A stretch of 60,201 bases of DNA from Cryomorphaceae bacterium. Its GTDB lineage: Bacteria; Bacteroidota; Bacteroidia; Flavobacteriales; Flavobacteriaceae. Positions within the stretch are counted from its first letter, which is position 1. Each line of letters starts with the position of its first letter. Positions 26,249 to 36,297 of this stretch are shown here, in pieces. The stretch is taken from NCBI GenBank assembly GCA_018646865.1, contig JABGTW010000053.1, forward strand, positions 1 to 60,201. The letters run 5' to 3'. The position numbers were made by a program, and so were the translations under genes. Under the pieces are notes generated by a model that saw nothing but the letters and a program-made list of their open reading frames with translations, was not told the origin of the DNA and ran no database searches.

Positions 26249-27694
26249 TTAATTTTTATCACTTAAAGTCCTAATTTTTATTCTAAATGCTGCATAGATT
26301 AAAGTCATAAAAGGGCTAATCCAATTAAAAATTGCATAAATAAAATATTCTCCAACACCAACTCCAAGTACTGATGAATGGTAAGCTCCACATGAATTCC
26401 ATGGAATTAAAGCAGACGTAACTGTTGCAGAATCTTCAAGTGTCCTACTTAAATTTTCAGGAGCAAGTTTTTTATCTTTAAAAGCTTTTTCAAACATTTT
26501 TCCTGAAACTACAATTGATAGATATTGATCTGAAGCACTAACATTTAATGCTAAACAGGAAGCTACAGTACTTGCAAATAATTTAAAAGAAGTATCAGCC
26601 CATTCCAATAGCGTTTTACTAATAGTTTTAAGTGCTCCAATAGCTTCCATCACGCCTCCAAACACCATTGTTCCTATTACTAAAAATATTGTATTCAACA
26701 TACCAAGCATTCCTCCCGTTGAAAATAAATCATTCAACATAGCATTATTAGTTTCAATACTTACCGGTCCAGTAATTGTGTCCATAATTACAACATATGT
26801 ATTTATAAGTTTAGAATTACTATCAGCAGAAAGTTCTGCTATAATTTGTGGTTGAAATATTATAGAAAATAAAGCACCTACTAAAGTTCCAATTACTAAT
26901 GCAATTAATGGAGGTGTTTTTTTTATAATCATAATTAAAACTAAGATTGGAACAATAAAAAGCACTAATGAGATATTAAACTTTTCAGTAATAGCGGTAA
27001 GTAAATAAGAATTATCAGTAGATCCATTTGAAACCTGAAGAAATCCAAGAATTATAAAAACAATCAAAGTAATTGATATGCTAGGGATTGTAGTATAGGT
27101 TAAATATTTAATATGCTTAAATAAGTCAACTTTAGTTACAGCAGCAGCAAGATTAGTTGTATCGCTCAGAGGAGAAAGTTTATCACCAAAATAAGCCCCT
27201 GCAATTACTGCTCCTCCAACCATACCAGGGGGAATACCTAGTGCTTTACCAATACCAACTAAAGCAATACCAACTGTTGCTGATGTTGTCCAACTACTTC
27301 CTGTTGCTACTGATATGATTGAGCAAATTATAACACATGCAGGAAGAAAAATATTAGGATCTAATATTTTGAGACCATAATAAACCATTGAAGGAATAAC
27401 ACCGCTTATCATCCAAGTTCCAGCTAAAGCCCCCACAAATAATAATATTAATAATGCTCCGGTTACTGATTTTACACTATTAGAAATACTTTTTAGAATT
27501 TTCTTATACGAGACTTTGTAAATAAAACCTAAAGATGCTCCAAACAGACCAGATAAGATTAGAATAAACTGATTAGTTCCATTTAATGAATCGTCTCCAT
27601 AGATAAAAACATTAATACTAAGAAGTAAAACAAGAAAAATAATAGGAAGTAGTGCTATTCCAATCGGTAAATTTACACTAGAAGAATTTTTCAA
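26249..27694 (-). CDS. nhaC: NhaC family Na+/H+ antiporter
   Basis: This inner-membrane antiporter of 481 residues has about 11-12 hydrophobic segments. NhaC-type motifs are visible: TGSSWTTSATVGIALVGIGKALGIP, GAVIAGAYFGDKLSPLSDTTNLAA, and near the C-terminus SATVTSALIPWNSCGAYHSSVLG. The family exchanges Na+ for H+, or malate/lactate with cations in the MleN branch. No ATG lies near the N-terminus, so I chose the TTG at 27694; the first upstream stop leaves only a few alternative codons. It could run into ftsK (42-base gap), but ftsK has its own -7 box. Confidence 0.9.
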   Translation of the reverse strand: MKNSSSVNLPIGIALLPIIFLVLLLSINVFIYGDDSLNGTNQFILILSGLFGASLGFIYKVSYKKILKSISNSVKSVTGALLILLFVGALAGTWMISGVIPSMVYYGLKILDPNIFLPACVIICSIISVATGSSWTTSATVGIALVGIGKALGIPPGMVGGAVIAGAYFGDKLSPLSDTTNLAAAVTKVDLFKHIKYLTYTTIPSISITLIVFIILGFLQVSNGSTDNSYLLTAITEKFNISLVLFIVPILVLIMIIKKTPPLIALVIGTLVGALFSIIFQPQIIAELSADSNSKLINTYVVIMDTITGPVSIETNNAMLNDLFSTGGMLGMLNTIFLVIGTMVFGGVMEAIGALKTISKTLLEWADTSFKLFASTVASCLALNVSASDQYLSIVVSGKMFEKAFKDKKLAPENLSRTLEDSATVTSALIPWNSCGAYHSSVLGVGVGEYFIYAIFNWISPFMTLIYAAFRIKIRTLSDKN

Positions 27695-27787
27695 ACTATA
27701 AATTATATCCTACAAGTTTAGAAAAAAAAACTTAACCATAAATATAATACGATACTTATTTGATTAAACTTTAGTTATTTTTACTGT

Positions 27788-28717
27788 GTGGAAGATAAAA
27801 TTGATAAAATTTTTAAAGATAAAACTGAATCTATAAAGCGATCTAAATTTTTAATTGCTTTAAGTGGTGGAGTTGATAGTATGGTTCTTGCTAATTTATT
27901 TATTAAAAATAATTTAAATTTTTCAGTAGCACATTGTAATTTCAGACTACGATCTAATGAAAGTGAAGGTGATGAAAAATTTATTTTTAATTGGTCTGCA
28001 AAAAAAGGAATTAAGTGTTATATCTCTAGATTTAATACTACTGATTATTGTAAAATAAATAAAATTGGAATTCAAGAAGGTGCTCGAAATCTTAGATATA
28101 AATGGTTTAAGGATCTTAAGGAACTATATGATTTTGATTACATAGTAACTGCCCATCATTTAGATGATCAAATTGAGACATATTTAATAAATTCTATGAG
28201 AGGATCAGGTTTAAGTGGACTTTTAGGTATTCCTGAAAAAAGAGACACTATATTTAGGCCTTTTCTGAAAATTTTAAAAGATGAAATTTTAGTATATGCT
28301 AAATCAAATAAGGTTGATTTTAGAGAGGATTCTTCTAATTCTAAAAATGATTATTACAGGAATATGATTAGAAATTCAATCATTCCTCAGTTTAGAAAAT
28401 TTGATGATAATGTTATGTTAAAGTTTCAAACAACTATTGATAACTTAAACTCTACTAAGATATTTGCAGATCAAGTATTAGTTGAAACTAAGAATAAAAT
28501 TTTCAATTATAATTCTGATCACATCAAAGTTAAAATTGATGATTTAAAAAATTTAATCCCAGTGGAGTACTATGTACATCATCTATTCATTGATTATAAA
28601 TTTGATTATAAAGAAATTATCAAATTATTTAAGTCTGATTCAGGGAAGCATATTGATTCAAACACACATAAATTGACAAAAAATAAAAACTACTTAATAA
28701 TCACTAAAAATGATTAA
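27788..28717 (+). CDS. tilS: tRNA(Ile)-lysidine synthase, short form
   Basis: TilS converts C34 of the CAU-anticodon tRNA-Ile to lysidine so that it reads AUA, an essential step. The 309 residues contain the PP-loop SGGVDSM (26-32), the AHCNFRLR motif, VTAHHLDDQIETYLINSMRGSGLSG, and FREDSSN with the NxxxRN motif (YYRNMIRNSIIP). The start is a GTG; no ATG occurs upstream of the PP-loop. It is about 120 residues shorter than E. coli TilS and lacks the C-terminal domain, resembling the compact Aquifex form. It overlaps dsbD by 8 bases. Confidence 0.93.
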   Translation: MEDKIDKIFKDKTESIKRSKFLIALSGGVDSMVLANLFIKNNLNFSVAHCNFRLRSNESEGDEKFIFNWSAKKGIKCYISRFNTTDYCKINKIGIQEGARNLRYKWFKDLKELYDFDYIVTAHHLDDQIETYLINSMRGSGLSGLLGIPEKRDTIFRPFLKILKDEILVYAKSNKVDFREDSSNSKNDYYRNMIRNSIIPQFRKFDDNVMLKFQTTIDNLNSTKIFADQVLVETKNKIFNYNSDHIKVKIDDLKNLIPVEYYVHHLFIDYKFDYKEIIKLFKSDSGKHIDSNTHKLTKNKNYLIITKND

Positions 28718-30632
28718 GAATATATTCTTTGGGTTCATTTCTCTCTTATCTCTCAATTCTCAGGAAAAAGAGCCTGTTTCCTGGTCATATGAAGTAGTTA
28801 AGGTGAACAACCTAGAGTATCAAATTTCTTTTGATGCAGAAATAATAGATGGTTGGAAACTATATTCTCAATTCTCACCTGAGGAGGGATCTGTAGCTAC
28901 TAGTTTCAAATTTTTAAATAATGATAACAGTTATGATGCTAGTGAAATTTTTAATGAAGATCCTTACATAATAGGTTATGATAATGTATTCAAGATGGAT
29001 TTATTTTATTTTGAGCATAAAGCAAGTTTTAATCAATCTTTTAGGCTTAAGAATAAAGACCTTAATCAAATTAAAATTGAAATTGATTATTCTTCATGTG
29101 ATGAAGAATTATGTATTTTTCGAAACGAGACATTCAATATAGTCCTAGATAAAAATAAGAAAATCATACAAGATGATATTGTTTCTTTAAATGATATTAA
29201 GAAATATAATTCACTTGAATTAGACTTGGATAAGACCAGTTATGATAGCTTTGATGTAATTCAATCATCTAACTATTTTGAAATTTTCATTTTTGGATTG
29301 CTTGCAGGTTTTTTAGCTTTATTAACTCCTTGTATTTTCCCTATGATACCTTTGACTGTATCATATTTCATAGATCAAAACAAGCTTAAGTATAATAGTT
29401 TAATTTCAGCATCTTTATATGGTTCATTTATAATATTAATATATATATTATTAAGTGTTCCATTTCATTTATTTGACAGTTTAAATCCCAACATTCTTAA
29501 CACTATTTCTACAAATGTTTATGTAAATATTTCATTCTTTATAGTATTCATCTTATTTGCAATTTCATTTTTTGGTTATTTTGACATAGTAATACCAAGT
29601 AATTTAATATCTGGTTCAGAGAAAAAGTCTGAGAAAGGTGGAGTAGTTGGTATATTTTTTATGTCTCTAACTTTAGCACTAGTATCATTTTCTTGTACTG
29701 GTCCAATATTAGGATCATTATTAGCAGGCTCATTATCATCAACCCAATCTGGTGCTATGCAGCTATCATCCGGAATGTTTGGCTTTGGACTAGCTCTTGC
29801 TCTTCCATTTACTTTTTTAGCATTTTACCCTAAATACTTATCAGTAATACCTAAATCAGGAATTTGGTTAAAAAAACTAAAGGTCTCTTTAGGTTTTATA
29901 GAGTTAGCTCTTGCATTTAAATTCCTTTCAAATGCAGACTTAGTTGAAGGGTGGGGGATTCTTAAGAGAGAAACATTTATAATTATTTGGGTTATTATAT
30001 TTTTATTACTCTCAGTTTATCTTTTTAAATCTCAAGCTAAAAAGATTAACCTTAAGAATATCTTTGGTTGGATATTTTTGATTTTTTCTATGTATTTGAG
30101 CTCAGGTCTTATAAGTAGTAAAAATGTTAGATTTCTAAGTGGTATTTTACCTCCAGAGTTTTACTCTATTGAAAACAAGGCTAATGATTGTCCACTAGGT
30201 TTAAATTGCTTTAAAGATTTTGAGGATGGAAAAAAATATGCTATTGAAAATGATAAGATTATTCTTTTAGATTTTACGGGTTGGGCTTGTGCAAATTGTC
30301 GAAGAATGGAAGAAAATGTTTGGTCGAAGCCAGTAATTTTTAATTTACTTGATAATAATTTTATAATTATCTCTTTGTATGTAGATGATAGATCACAGCT
30401 TCCCCAAGACCAGGCCTTTAAATATTTGAATCAATCAGGTAATATTCAATATGTTAATAATGTAGGCAGGAGGTGGTCTCTTTTTCAGCAGGTTAATTTT
30501 AATAATGCATCTCAACCATATTATGTAGCCATGCTACCTTCAGGAAAGGTTTTATCTGAACCAATTCAATATTCATCGGAAGAAAATTTTAAAAATTGGC
30601 TTGAATCATCTATTAATGAGTCAACAAAGTAA
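28710..30632 (+). CDS. dsbD: DsbD-type thiol:disulfide interchange protein
   Basis: DsbD carries electrons from cytoplasmic thioredoxin across the inner membrane to periplasmic thiol proteins. All three redox modules are present in 640 residues. An N-terminal periplasmic domain carries the pair in SSCDEELCIF near residue 131. A membrane domain of about eight helices has its cysteines in LTPCIFPMIPLT and FSCTGPILGSLL. A C-terminal thioredoxin-like domain has WACANCRRMEENVW. The signal sequence (IKNIFFGFISLLSLNSQ) overlaps the end of tilS. It converges with the nitroreductase gene with one spare base. Confidence 0.95.
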   Translation: MIKNIFFGFISLLSLNSQEKEPVSWSYEVVKVNNLEYQISFDAEIIDGWKLYSQFSPEEGSVATSFKFLNNDNSYDASEIFNEDPYIIGYDNVFKMDLFYFEHKASFNQSFRLKNKDLNQIKIEIDYSSCDEELCIFRNETFNIVLDKNKKIIQDDIVSLNDIKKYNSLELDLDKTSYDSFDVIQSSNYFEIFIFGLLAGFLALLTPCIFPMIPLTVSYFIDQNKLKYNSLISASLYGSFIILIYILLSVPFHLFDSLNPNILNTISTNVYVNISFFIVFILFAISFFGYFDIVIPSNLISGSEKKSEKGGVVGIFFMSLTLALVSFSCTGPILGSLLAGSLSSTQSGAMQLSSGMFGFGLALALPFTFLAFYPKYLSVIPKSGIWLKKLKVSLGFIELALAFKFLSNADLVEGWGILKRETFIIIWVIIFLLLSVYLFKSQAKKINLKNIFGWIFLIFSMYLSSGLISSKNVRFLSGILPPEFYSIENKANDCPLGLNCFKDFEDGKKYAIENDKIILLDFTGWACANCRRMEENVWSKPVIFNLLDNNFIIISLYVDDRSQLPQDQAFKYLNQSGNIQYVNNVGRRWSLFQQVNFNNASQPYYVAMLPSGKVLSEPIQYSSEENFKNWLESSINESTK

Positions 30633-30633
30633 T

Positions 30634-31350
30634 TTATTTTTGAAAATAAACTTCATCAAAAGGAATTCTAAATCTATCACCGTATACTCCTTCTTTTAGT
30701 CTAATACCGCATCCTATTATCATATTAATTTCAGACTTTTTATTCAAGTTTAGTAAATCTTTTAATTTGAGTGAATCAAAACCTTCCATTGGACATGTAT
30801 CATAGCCAAACCCAGCCATACTAATCATGAAGTTTTGAGATGCTAATGCTGCACTTTTATGAGCTATTATTCTAGTGTCAGTCGTTCTTAGTTGCCTGTA
30901 CATTACTCTGAAAAAACCAAATATATAAGAAATAATATATTTGAAAAAACCAAGTATACCTAGAAAGTCTTTATATACAAAAGGAATTACTCTTTTGTAA
31001 TATTTTTGAGTTAAATCATATTGTTTAGTACTAAGATTTTTCTTTTTCAAATGAATAAAATCAATATTCTTATTGGCTCTAAGTTTCCATAAATCTTTTC
31101 TAACAACTGTTATTACGATTTGCTTAGCAGTTGAAGCTGCAGATTGATTAAAACATGTTTTTGAAATTTTTCTTAGTAATTCTTGATTAGTAATATGATA
31201 AAACTCCCATAATTGAAGATTGCTGCTATTGGGAGCTAACACTCCGTTTTCAATGCACTTTTTTACAATATCTGCATTAATTTCTTTACTAGGATCAAAT
31301 TTTCTTACAGACCTTCTATAATTAATTGCCTCACTAACAGACTTCTCCAT
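30634..31350 (-). CDS. Nitroreductase family flavoprotein with hydrophobic insertion
   Basis: This is an FMN-dependent oxidoreductase of the nitroreductase fold (238 residues). The N-terminal FMN motif INYRRSVRKFDP, the GVLAPNSSNLQLWEF block and the C-terminal MAGFGYDTCPMEGFD and INMIIGCGIR are family features. Between them, at about 123-150, lies an unusual hydrophobic/aromatic stretch (DFLGILGFFKYIISYIFGFF) followed by basic residues, suggesting membrane association. It is 1 base downstream of the aldehyde dehydrogenase gene and forms a two-gene operon with it. The substrate is unknown. Confidence 0.88.
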   Translation of the reverse strand: MEKSVSEAINYRRSVRKFDPSKEINADIVKKCIENGVLAPNSSNLQLWEFYHITNQELLRKISKTCFNQSAASTAKQIVITVVRKDLWKLRANKNIDFIHLKKKNLSTKQYDLTQKYYKRVIPFVYKDFLGILGFFKYIISYIFGFFRVMYRQLRTTDTRIIAHKSAALASQNFMISMAGFGYDTCPMEGFDSLKLKDLLNLNKKSEINMIIGCGIRLKEGVYGDRFRIPFDEVYFQK

Positions 31351-31351
31351 T

Positions 31352-32731
31352 TTAAAGTTTTTCTAGTATTTTTTTTATTAAATTAAATGAATTAGGGTAA
31401 GGTCCATATCTAAATGGAATATCAATCATTAATTTTTTTTCAAGTACAGGTTTATAATGAGTGAAGGTATCAAAGCTAAATTTACCTCTGTAAGCTCCCA
31501 TTCCACTTTCGCCAATTCCACCAAATGGTAAGTTTGAATTTACATAATGTATCAGAGTATCGTTAACTACACATCCTCCAAACTTGTTAGAATAAATTAA
31601 CTTGTCAATAAATTTTTGATTATTTGAAAATATATAAAATGCCAGTGGTGAAGGATTTGCATTTAGAATTTTTTCTAAATCATTTTCATTTTCATATGAT
31701 AATATTGGTAAAATAGGTCCAAATATTTCTTCTTTCATAATTTCAGAATTTATATTAGGATCAATTACCAATGTTGGTTCGATATAAAGGCTTTTTTCAT
31801 CAATTCTTCCTCCAAATTCTATATTCTGATTACTAAGATTTTCTTTTAATCTAGTTAAGTTGTTTTTATTAATAATTCTTCCATAGCTATCAGATTTAAT
31901 AGGGCTATCTCCAAAAGTTGAAATGATATTTTTCTTAATCATTGAGATCAATTCACTTTTAACGTGATTATTCACAATTATATAATCAGGAGCAATACAT
32001 GTTTGACCACAATTGACAAACTTACCAGATACTATTCTCTTGGCAGTTTTATCAATATCAACATTACTATCTACTACACACGGGCTTTTTCCTCCAAGTT
32101 CTAATGTGGTTGGAGTTAAGTGTTTTGCAGCTTTCTCAGCAATAATTTTTCCAATTTTTGTACTTCCGGTAAAGAATATATAATCCCACTTTTTATCAAG
32201 AAGATGTTTAGCGGTTTCAGCATCTCCTTCAATTACACAAACTAAATTTTGAGGAAAAACATTTTCAATCAATTCCTTTAGTACTAAAGAAGTGTTGGGA
32301 GCTAATTCAGAAGGTTTTATTATAACTGAATTACCAGCTGCAACTGCACCAATTAATGGAGTTAACGATAATTGAAATGGATAGTTCCAGGGAGTGATAA
32401 TAAGAATATTACCATAAGGTTCAGGGATAAGATAATTTGATGAGGGGAAATTAAAGATAGAACCATTAACTCTTTTTCTTTTTGACCACTTTTTTAATTT
32501 TCTTGTAAATAATTTAATTTCTCTTTTAACAAGAAGAACTTCAGATAAAAAGGATTCAAATTCATGTTTATTTAAATCTTTTTTTAAAGCATCATATATC
32601 TTGTCTTCGTTTTTGTTAATTGTATTTAAAAGTGAATTTAAAATTTGAATTCTATAATTCACAGAATTGGAATTAGTTTTATTGAATTCTATTTGTGAAT
32701 TAATGATTTTATCAATTTCTTTACGTTCCAT
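31352..32731 (-). CDS. Aldehyde dehydrogenase family protein
   Basis: This is an NAD(P)-dependent oxidation enzyme for an aldehyde, 459 residues and shorter than the 490-500 of many ALDHs. The family signatures are intact: PWNYPFQLSLTPLIGAVAAGN, FTGSTKIGKII, the general-base segment TLELGGKSPCVV, the catalytic cysteine in NCGQTCIAPDY, and EEIFGPILPIL. The class-3-like length and the C-terminal LPFGGIGESGMGAYRGKFSFDTFTH match the fatty-aldehyde/AldH class 3 branch. A TAAATTTG -7-like box lies at 32739-32746 without a matching upstream element. Confidence 0.92.
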   Translation of the reverse strand: MERKEIDKIINSQIEFNKTNSNSVNYRIQILNSLLNTINKNEDKIYDALKKDLNKHEFESFLSEVLLVKREIKLFTRKLKKWSKRKRVNGSIFNFPSSNYLIPEPYGNILIITPWNYPFQLSLTPLIGAVAAGNSVIIKPSELAPNTSLVLKELIENVFPQNLVCVIEGDAETAKHLLDKKWDYIFFTGSTKIGKIIAEKAAKHLTPTTLELGGKSPCVVDSNVDIDKTAKRIVSGKFVNCGQTCIAPDYIIVNNHVKSELISMIKKNIISTFGDSPIKSDSYGRIINKNNLTRLKENLSNQNIEFGGRIDEKSLYIEPTLVIDPNINSEIMKEEIFGPILPILSYENENDLEKILNANPSPLAFYIFSNNQKFIDKLIYSNKFGGCVVNDTLIHYVNSNLPFGGIGESGMGAYRGKFSFDTFTHYKPVLEKKLMIDIPFRYGPYPNSFNLIKKILEKL

Positions 32732-32922
32732 ATCGATCCAAATTTAATTATTTAAATTCAGATATGATATTTAGTGTTTGGATATAATATATTTTTTAGT
32801 ATATGTACTTTATAATCAATATTTTAAATATAAATTTATTTATTTGAACGTAGTTATACTTTGCAGATTCTTTAAGAAATATAGTATCATGATAATAATT
32901 TTATTATAAAGATTAATATTTT

Positions 32923-34596
32923 ATGTATAATAAATATAGTCGTGTAGTTACAAAAGATGATTCTCAGCCTGCTGCCCAAGCAATGCTTCATGCTATTGGT
33001 TTAACTGATGATGATTTCGATAAACCCTTTATTGGAGTTGCTAGTACTGGTTATGAGGGTAACCCTTGTAATATGCATTTAAATGATTTATCTATAAAGA
33101 TTAGAGAGAGTATTGTTGCCTCTAATTATGTTGGGTTAATATTTAATACTATAGGAGTAAGTGATGGAATATCAATGGGAACTTTTGGAATGAGATATTC
33201 TCTTCCTTCAAGAGATATTATAGCTGACTCAATGGAAACTGTAGTTCAAGCTATGTCTTACGATGGTCTAGTAACTGTAGTTGGGTGTGATAAAAATATG
33301 CCTGGTGCACTAATGGCAATGCTTAGATTAGATAGGCCGAGTTTATTAGTTTATGGTGGAACTATAGATTCAGGTTGTTATAACAATAAAGAGTTAGACG
33401 TGGTATCAGCTTTTGAAGCCTGGGGTGAAAAAGTTTCCGGAAAGATTGATGATAATGAATATAAAAATGTAATTAAAAATGCTTGTCCTGGTGCTGGTGC
33501 TTGTGGTGGTATGTATACGGCTAATACTATGGCATCTGCAATTGAAGCCTTAGGAATGTCTCTTCCATATAACTCATCTAATCCAGCTATAAGCAAAGAT
33601 AAAATTAGTGAGTGTAATCAAATTGGTTCCGCTATGAAATTACTCATAGAAAATGATATCAAGCCATCTGATATAGTAACAAAAAAATCTCTTGAAAATG
33701 CTTTAAGATTAATTACAGTTCTTGGAGGATCTACAAATGCGGTTCTTCATTTTTTAGCTATATCAAGAGCAGCTAATCTAAATTTAACTATAGATTATTT
33801 TCAAGAAATAAGTGATACTACTCCTTTTATTGCTAATCTAAAGCCAAGTGGTAAATATCTTATGAAAGATTTACATAAAATAGGAGGAGTGCCTTCAGTT
33901 TTAAAATACATGCTAGAAAATAAAATGTTACACGGAGATTGTTTAACAGTTACAGGTAAGTCCCTTGAAGAGAATTTGTCAGAAATTGAATCACCAGACA
34001 TGGAATCTAATGATATTATTTTTCCTATTTCAAACCCCATAAAGAAAACAGGTCATATTCAGATTCTTAAGGGAAATCTTGCAAAACAGGGATGTGTTGC
34101 TAAAATAACAGGAAAAGAAGGTTTGAAATTTACTGGACCTGCCAAAGTATTTGATAGTGAATTTGAATGTTTATTAGCTATAAAAGATTCTAAAGTAAAT
34201 AAAGGTGAGGTTGTAGTTATAAGATATGAGGGACCTAAAGGTGGACCTGGAATGCCAGAAATGCTTAAACCTACTTCTGCAATAATGGGAGCTGGGCTTG
34301 GTAAAGATGTAGCATTGATTACTGATGGTAGATTTTCAGGTGGTACTCATGGATTTGTTGTTGGTCATATTGTTCCAGAGGCTTATGAAGGAGGAACACT
34401 AGCAGTTGTTGAAGATGGAGATATAATTACTATTGATTCTGAGAATAATATCATAAATGTTGATATTTCAGAAAACGAAATAATTAATAGAATTAAAAAA
34501 TGGAAAAAACCTGATCCCAAAATAAATAAAGGAATTTTATATAAATATGTTAAATCAGTTTCAAATGCATCAAGTGGGTGCGTTACGGATGAATAA
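32923..34596 (+). CDS. ilvD: Dihydroxy-acid dehydratase
   Basis: IlvD is the Fe-S dehydratase of valine and isoleucine synthesis (557 residues). The cluster cysteines sit in [21 protein letters not shown] and [28 protein letters not shown] and [20 protein letters not shown] are C-terminal signatures. It is the first gene of ilvD-ilvB-ilvN-ilvC-ilvA-gapN, with ilvB starting 5 bases after its stop. The 191-base region upstream (32732-32922) is very AT-rich and lacks a perfect TAnnTTTG box; a possible short leader frame there is described under findings. Confidence 0.97.
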   Translation: MYNKYSRVVTKDDSQPAAQAMLHAIGLTDDDFDKPFIGVASTGYEGNPCNMHLNDLSIKIRESIVASNYVGLIFNTIGVSDGISMGTFGMRYSLPSRDIIADSMETVVQAMSYDGLVTVVGCDKNMPGALMAMLRLDRPSLLVYGGTIDSGCYNNKELDVVSAFEAWGEKVSGKIDDNEYKNVIKNACPGAGACGGMYTANTMASAIEALGMSLPYNSSNPAISKDKISECNQIGSAMKLLIENDIKPSDIVTKKSLENALRLITVLGGSTNAVLHFLAISRAANLNLTIDYFQEISDTTPFIANLKPSGKYLMKDLHKIGGVPSVLKYMLENKMLHGDCLTVTGKSLEENLSEIESPDMESNDIIFPISNPIKKTGHIQILKGNLAKQGCVAKITGKEGLKFTGPAKVFDSEFECLLAIKDSKVNKGEVVVIRYEGPKGGPGMPEMLKPTSAIMGAGLGKDVALITDGRFSGGTHGFVVGHIVPEAYEGGTLAVVEDGDIITIDSENNIINVDISENEIINRIKKWKKPDPKINKGILYKYVKSVSNASSGCVTDE

Positions 34597-34601
34597 ATAC
34601 T

Positions 34602-36296
34602 ATGAAGAATAAAAAAATAAGTGGAGCGGAAGCTGTAGTTCACTCTTTATTAAATGAGGATGTTGATTTAATATGGGGTTATCCAGGCGGTGCAATTATG
34701 CCAGTATATGATGAGTTATATGAATTTCAAGATAAGTTAAAACATATTTTAGCTAGGCATGAACAAGGAGCAATTCATGCAGCTCAAGGTTATGCAAGAT
34801 CTTCTGGTAGAGTTGGTGTAGCGATTGCTACGTCAGGTCCAGGTGCAACTAACCTTGTTACTGGTATTGCAGATGCTCAAATAGATTCAACTCCTATTGT
34901 ATGTATAACTGGTCAAGTTTCTTCTCACCTTTTAGGTTCTGATGCATTTCAAGAAACAGATATAATTGGAATCTCAATGCCAGTAACTAAATGGAACTAT
35001 CAAATAACCAAAGCTTCTGAAATACCTGAAGTTTTTGCTAAAGCTTTTTACATTGCAAAATCAGGAAGACCAGGCCCAGTATTGATAGATATAACAAAAG
35101 ATGCTCAATTTGAATTATTTGATTACAAATATTCAAAATGTAAGGGTATAAGAAGTTACAATCCATTACCAACTATCAGTAATTCTTCAATTGATAATGC
35201 TGTAGAGTTAATTAATAACGCAAAAAATCCTTTTATTGTATGGGGTCAAGGCGTTATTCTAGGAAACGCTGAAAAGGAGTTTAAAGATTTTGTTGAAAAA
35301 AGTGGAATACCAGCAGCATGGACAATTCTTGGTTTATCAGCGCTTCCAACTTCTCATGAACTAAATGTTGGAATGGTTGGGATGCATGGAAATTACGGCC
35401 CTAATATTCTAACGAATAAATGTGATTTACTTATTGCAATTGGTATGAGGTTTGATGATAGAGTTACTGGCGATCCAAAATCTTATGCATCACAAGCTAA
35501 AATAATTCACCTTGATATTGATCCAGCTGAGATAAATAAAAATATTAAGGTAGATGTTCCTGTAATTGGAGACTGTAAAGAGTCACTTAAATTAATTACA
35601 AATAAGATTCAAAAAAAATCATATGATAAATGGATTTCTAGATTTGATGACTTAATGAAAATTGAGTTTGAAAAAGTGATTAACTCTGATTTGAATCCAA
35701 AAAAAGATGGAATAACTATGGGAGAATCAATCATTGCAATCAATGAATTCACAAATGGTGATGCCATTATAGTAACAGATGTTGGTCAACATCAAATGGT
35801 AGCTTGTAGGTATGCTAATTTTATCAAATCAAAAAGTAATATTACATCAGGTGGTTTGGGCACAATGGGATTTGCCCTTCCTGCTGCTATGGGTGCTAAA
35901 ATGGGAGCTTTAAACAGAGAGGTTGTTGCTGTAATTGGTGATGGTGGTTATCAAATGACAATTCAAGAATTAGGTACAATTTTTCAACAACAAATACCAG
36001 TTAAGATTGTTGTTTTAAATAATGATTTCTTAGGAATGGTTCGTCAATGGCAACAATTATTTTTTGATAAAAGATATGCATCTACTGAAATGGTAAATCC
36101 TGACTTTGTTGCAATCGCAAAAGGATATTATTTAGATTCTGAAAGAGTTAAGGATAGAAAGAACTTAAAGCCTGCTGTTGAAAGAATGATTAAATCAAAG
36201 AAGCCTTTTGTTTTAGAAATATGTGTAGAAAAAGAAAATAATGTATTTCCTATGATACCTTCTGGAGCTTCAGTATCTGATGTTAGATTAAATTAA
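34602..36296 (+). CDS. ilvB: Acetolactate synthase large subunit
   Basis: IlvB is the ThDP/FAD enzyme that condenses pyruvate with pyruvate or 2-oxobutyrate (564 residues). The N-terminal GYPGGAIMPVYDEL and the catalytic glutamate in LARHEQGAIHAAQGYAR are clear. The ThDP-binding motif near the C-terminus reads GDGGYQMTIQELGT then VVLNN. GMRFDDRVTGDP in the middle is an acetolactate synthase signature rather than a generic ThDP decarboxylase. It is followed by the regulatory subunit ilvN one base later. Confidence 0.97.
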   Translation: MKNKKISGAEAVVHSLLNEDVDLIWGYPGGAIMPVYDELYEFQDKLKHILARHEQGAIHAAQGYARSSGRVGVAIATSGPGATNLVTGIADAQIDSTPIVCITGQVSSHLLGSDAFQETDIIGISMPVTKWNYQITKASEIPEVFAKAFYIAKSGRPGPVLIDITKDAQFELFDYKYSKCKGIRSYNPLPTISNSSIDNAVELINNAKNPFIVWGQGVILGNAEKEFKDFVEKSGIPAAWTILGLSALPTSHELNVGMVGMHGNYGPNILTNKCDLLIAIGMRFDDRVTGDPKSYASQAKIIHLDIDPAEINKNIKVDVPVIGDCKESLKLITNKIQKKSYDKWISRFDDLMKIEFEKVINSDLNPKKDGITMGESIIAINEFTNGDAIIVTDVGQHQMVACRYANFIKSKSNITSGGLGTMGFALPAAMGAKMGALNREVVAVIGDGGYQMTIQELGTIFQQQIPVKIVVLNNDFLGMVRQWQQLFFDKRYASTEMVNPDFVAIAKGYYLDSERVKDRKNLKPAVERMIKSKKPFVLEICVEKENNVFPMIPSGASVSDVRLN

Positions 36297-36297
36297 A

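Noticed and set aside
27788-28717. Short TilS as a frameshifted longer gene
   Set aside because: dsbD starts with a proper signal sequence overlapping the tilS end, and no TilS C-terminal domain appears in other frames downstream.
32764-32787. 7-codon frame MIFSVWI upstream of ilvD as leader peptide
   Set aside because: Too short and with only three branched-chain codons in AT-rich DNA; the 14-codon frame at 32803 is the better candidate and is itself weak.
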